The notes beneath the pieces are model-generated. The model made no database searches, was not told the origin of the DNA, and saw only the letters and a list, made by a program, of their open reading frames with translations. The translations under genes were made by a program, and so were the position numbers. From Rhodococcus sp. UNC23MFCrub1.1 (GTDB taxonomy: Bacteria; Actinomycetota; Actinomycetes; Mycobacteriales; Mycobacteriaceae), in contig NZ_JMLQ01000009.1 of the NCBI RefSeq assembly GCF_000686025.1, positions 62,001 to 126,000 of the forward strand: a stretch of DNA of 64,000 nucleotides, read 5' to 3'. Shown here piece after piece: positions 61,466 through 64,000 of this stretch. Each line of letters opens with the position of its first letter. The stretch's first letter is position 1.

Positions 61466-64000
61466 TCACGTCGCCGGGTCCGCGCCCGCCGTGGAGATGA
61501 TCTCCGCCAACCGTTCCGCGTCCGGGAGATCCGTCGGAGACACGGTGACTCCCGATCGCACGTAGTGGAAGGCCGCCCGCACCGTGGTGAGGGGCACCGG
61601 CTCGGAGCGGGTCGCCGACATCAGCTCCGCCCAGGCGAGCCGGTAGGCGGCGAGCTGGATCGCCACCGCACGTTCCTCGGCCGGTGTCGGCTGCGCGCCG
61701 GTCTTCCAGTCCACCACCGTCCAGCCACCGTCGGAGTCCGCGAACACGGCGTCCATCCGTCCCCGCAACACGACTCCACCGACCGACGTCTCGAACGGGA
61801 CCTCCACCTCGACGGGACTGCGCAACGCCCACGGTGACGCGTCGAACGCACGCTGCAGCTCCTCGAGGTCCGTGTCGGCGGCCGAGGCGCCGTCCGCCGC
61901 GCCGGGCAGCTCGTCCAGGTCGAGCAGGCGGGTCGCCCCGAAGCGTCGTTCGACCCAGGCGTGGAACGCGGTGCCGCGACGCGCCAAGGGGTTGGGCGCG
62001 AACGGGACCGGTCGCCGCAGCGTCGATGCCAGGGCGTCCGGATCCGCGACCAGGTGGACCACCTGGCTCACCGACATGGTGTCGGGCACGACGACGTCGG
62101 TTTCCGGCCGCGATACCGCATCACGTTCGGCGAGAAGCAGTTCGACGTCACGCGCCCACCCGTCGGGATCGTCGCTGTCCGAATTCTCGGACGACGATTC
62201 CTCGACCGATGCCGACTCGACGAGTGCGGCGCGCACGGCTGCAGACCCCATGATCACGTCCTCGCGGCGGGCACCCAGCGGATCGGCCGGCCAGAGTGCC
62301 GTCAGTTCGACTGTCGCGTAGGGGTTGTCGGCTCCGTCCGGCGGAGTGGGTTCCCAGTGCTGCACGGTCCCGATCTCCGCGCCGCCGATCGCCGATGTGG
62401 TCTCGACGAGGCCGTGCAGATCGGCGAGGAACGACGAGGGACCCTTCGGCGACGAGGCGCCGGGAGCCCAGTGGTGCGCCGAGACCAGCAACACCCGCTC
62501 GGTGCGCGTGAGGGCGACGTAGAACAACCGTCGGTCCTCGTCGAGTCGGCGACGTGCGAGCGCAGCCTTGTGTTCGGTGACGGCGTCGGCGATGTCGCCG
62601 CGGTGAGTCGCGCCCTCGAGATCGAGAACGGGGACGCCCCCGGCGTCGTCACCCGGAATCGCCCTGTCACCGCGCAGGGACGGCGGTAGCTCGGCCACCG
62701 AGCCCAACCAGGACGCGGACGACCTGGTGGACGGGAACACGCTCTCGCAGACGTGCGGTACCGCCACGACCTCCCACTCCAGACCCTTCGCGGAGTGCAC
62801 GGTGAGAACCTGCACCCGGTGCGGGTCGACGTCGACCTCGCCGGGCGCGAGGCCGTCCTCCACGGACTCGGCGGCGGACAGGAAGGACAGCAGTCCGGTG
62901 AGAGTCGCCGTCTGCTGATCGCCGTACTCGGCGACCACCTCGGCGAAGGCGTCGAGATGCTCGCGCCCGCCCGCGTCCCCCGACGGACGACGCGCCCCTG
63001 CCTCCACGTCTATCCCGAGCACTCGCTCGACGTCGGCGACCAGATCGGGAAGTGGCTGACCGAGCCGGTGGCGCAGTGACTGCAGTTCCCCGCCGAGGGC
63101 GAGGATGCGCCGATGTCCCGCCTCGGAGTAGCGCGACGGGTCGCCCGGATCCGCCAGGGCGTCCACCAGACCGGACTGTTCCGATCGCTCCCCGGGCATG
63201 CCGTCCTCGAGCGCGCGCCCCAACTCCTCGGCGTCGGTGACCGTGCCCGTCCGCCCGCGGCCGGTGTGCGCCGCGATCTCCCGCGCTCGCCTCCACAGGG
63301 CACGCAGATCGGCGGCACCCAGTTGCCAGCGCGAGCCGGTGAGAATGCGCATGGCGGCGCTGCCGGCCAGCGGGTCGCTCACCAGCCGCAGCATCGCCAC
63401 GAGGTCGGCGACCTCGGGCGTTCGGAGCAGCCCACCGAGTCCGACGACCTCGACCGGCAGGCCTGCGCCGCGCAGAACCTCGGCCATCGGCCCCGCATCG
63501 GCGTTGCGCCGCACCAGGACCGCCGCGGTGGGCGGAGTGCGCCCGTCCTCCCGCGCCGTGCGGTACTCCCGCGCGATCGCCTCGGCGATCCACCGGCGCT
63601 CGTCGTCCACCGTGGTGGTCAGCGCGAGCCGGACATCGCCGGGCACCGCACCGGGACGCGCGCGCAACTCGTCCACCGCGACACCGCGCATGCGCAACGG
63701 GGCAGCCACCGCATTGGCCAGCGCGAGCGCCTCGGGCGGGTTGCGCCAGCTGGTCGACAACTGACGCACCGGGGCCGGGTAGCGCGCCGAGCGTGGGAAG
63801 TCGGTACCGAACCGGGGCAGGTTCGCGGCGGACGCACCGCGCCAGCCGTAGATCGACTGCATCGGGTCGCCGACGGCCGTCACCGTCAGAGTGGAGTCAC
63901 GGCCACCCCCGAACAGCGAGGACAGCAGGACGCGCTGCGCGTGACCGGTGTCCTGGTACTCGTCGAGCAGCACCAGCCGGCACCGCGTGCGCTCGTCGCG
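61466..64000 (-). CDS. adnB: AdnB-like helicase-nuclease (UvrD/RecB superfamily), 3' part
   Basis: This is the C-terminal 844 residues of an SF1 helicase with a RecB-type nuclease, cut off by the window end before Walker A. Visible motifs are LLDEYQDTGHAQ (motif II), VGDPMQSIYGWRGAS, STSWRNPPEAL and VQVLTVHSAKGLEWEVVAV. The C-terminal nuclease has GTAFHAWVERRFG, LRGRMDAVFAD and VVDWKTG with the Asp-Lys pair. In mycobacteria AdnAB resects double-strand breaks, and the gene next to the K+ channel is adnB (Rv3201c). The N-terminal motor and the partner adnA are outside the window. Confidence 0.88.
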   Translation of the reverse strand, partial: RDERTRCRLVLLDEYQDTGHAQRVLLSSLFGGGRDSTLTVTAVGDPMQSIYGWRGASAANLPRFGTDFPRSARYPAPVRQLSTSWRNPPEALALANAVAAPLRMRGVAVDELRARPGAVPGDVRLALTTTVDDERRWIAEAIAREYRTAREDGRTPPTAAVLVRRNADAGPMAEVLRGAGLPVEVVGLGGLLRTPEVADLVAMLRLVSDPLAGSAAMRILTGSRWQLGAADLRALWRRAREIAAHTGRGRTGTVTDAEELGRALEDGMPGERSEQSGLVDALADPGDPSRYSEAGHRRILALGGELQSLRHRLGQPLPDLVADVERVLGIDVEAGARRPSGDAGGREHLDAFAEVVAEYGDQQTATLTGLLSFLSAAESVEDGLAPGEVDVDPHRVQVLTVHSAKGLEWEVVAVPHVCESVFPSTRSSASWLGSVAELPPSLRGDRAIPGDDAGGVPVLDLEGATHRGDIADAVTEHKAALARRRLDEDRRLFYVALTRTERVLLVSAHHWAPGASSPKGPSSFLADLHGLVETTSAIGGAEIGTVQHWEPTPPDGADNPYATVELTALWPADPLGARREDVIMGSAAVRAALVESASVEESSSENSDSDDPDGWARDVELLLAERDAVSRPETDVVVPDTMSVSQVVHLVADPDALASTLRRPVPFAPNPLARRGTAFHAWVERRFGATRLLDLDELPGAADGASAADTDLEELQRAFDASPWALRSPVEVEVPFETSVGGVVLRGRMDAVFADSDGGWTVVDWKTGAQPTPAEERAVAIQLAAYRLAWAELMSATRSEPVPLTTVRAAFHYVRSGVTVSPTDLPDAERLAEIISTAGADPAT

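Overview
The window is high-GC actinobacterial DNA with many GTG starts, dense same-strand operons and frequent 4-base NTGA overlaps. Its gene content is that of a mycolic-acid actinomycete (order Mycobacteriales), most like Rhodococcus or a close relative. The evidence is whiB7 next to uvrD2, a mycoredoxin, nudC and an AdnB-type nuclease; an Rpf protein; two cyclopropane-synthase-family methyltransferases; and a tmRNA whose tag ends in ADSNQRDYALAA. Gene orders match several Mycobacterium tuberculosis neighbourhoods as I remember them (Rv1591-Rv1615, Rv0446c-Rv0449c, Rv3100c-Rv3105c, Rv3137-Rv3140, Rv3193c-Rv3201c). That comparison is from memory, not from a search.

Bases 1-22,300 are biosynthetic. 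On the minus strand lie trpE, a Trp-associated membrane protein, trpC, trpB, trpA, lgt and the start of another gene. They are followed by hisD-hisC-hisB-hisH-(small membrane protein)-hisA-impA-hisF-hisI, an SRPBCC protein and nadA-nadB-nadC. Divergent from nadA is an NrtR-type NUDIX repressor. A perfect inverted repeat in the shared promoter is its probable operator. A GGDEF diguanylate cyclase, a membrane protein, a TetR regulator and an FAD oxidoreductase complete the block. hisN, the final phosphatase of histidine synthesis, lies far away at 41.1 kb.

Bases 22,400-33,350 hold glgX and treY (plus strand, glycogen and trehalose metabolism). They face a minus-strand lipid-modification operon: FAD amine oxidase, DUF1365, two cyclopropane-synthase-family enzymes and a DUF1295 reductase-like membrane protein. 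The DUF1365 frame runs without a stop into the first methyltransferase.

Bases 33,400-45,200 contain ssrA (tmRNA), an SDR/DUF2867 protein, an EamA transporter that probably starts at CTG, smpB, ftsX, ftsE, a Thr/Pro-rich anchored protein, an MscS channel and prfB. Plus-strand hisN and two acyl-CoA dehydrogenases follow behind a palindromic candidate operator. The block ends with a small acidic protein and an initiator tRNA. ssrA and smpB lie close together.

Bases 45,200-64,000 hold a secreted Rpf with a structured leader, an unexplained 124-133 bp tandem repeat, a UPF0182 membrane protein, a PPA1309-type protein, a YlbL-like PDZ/Lon protease, a DUF2342 zincin-like protein, a ThiF/cyclodehydratase-like protein and an AarF-type kinase. 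Next comes whiB7 with a complete regulatory leader: promoter, 67-codon upstream ORF and attenuator. After it are uvrD2, a mycoredoxin, a NudC that lacks its zinc cysteines, a K+ channel, a DoxX protein and the 3' part of an AdnB-like helicase-nuclease that runs off the window. I see no insertion sequence, prophage or CRISPR array. The least explained elements are the tandem repeat, the DUF1365-methyltransferase read-through and the ThiF-like protein.
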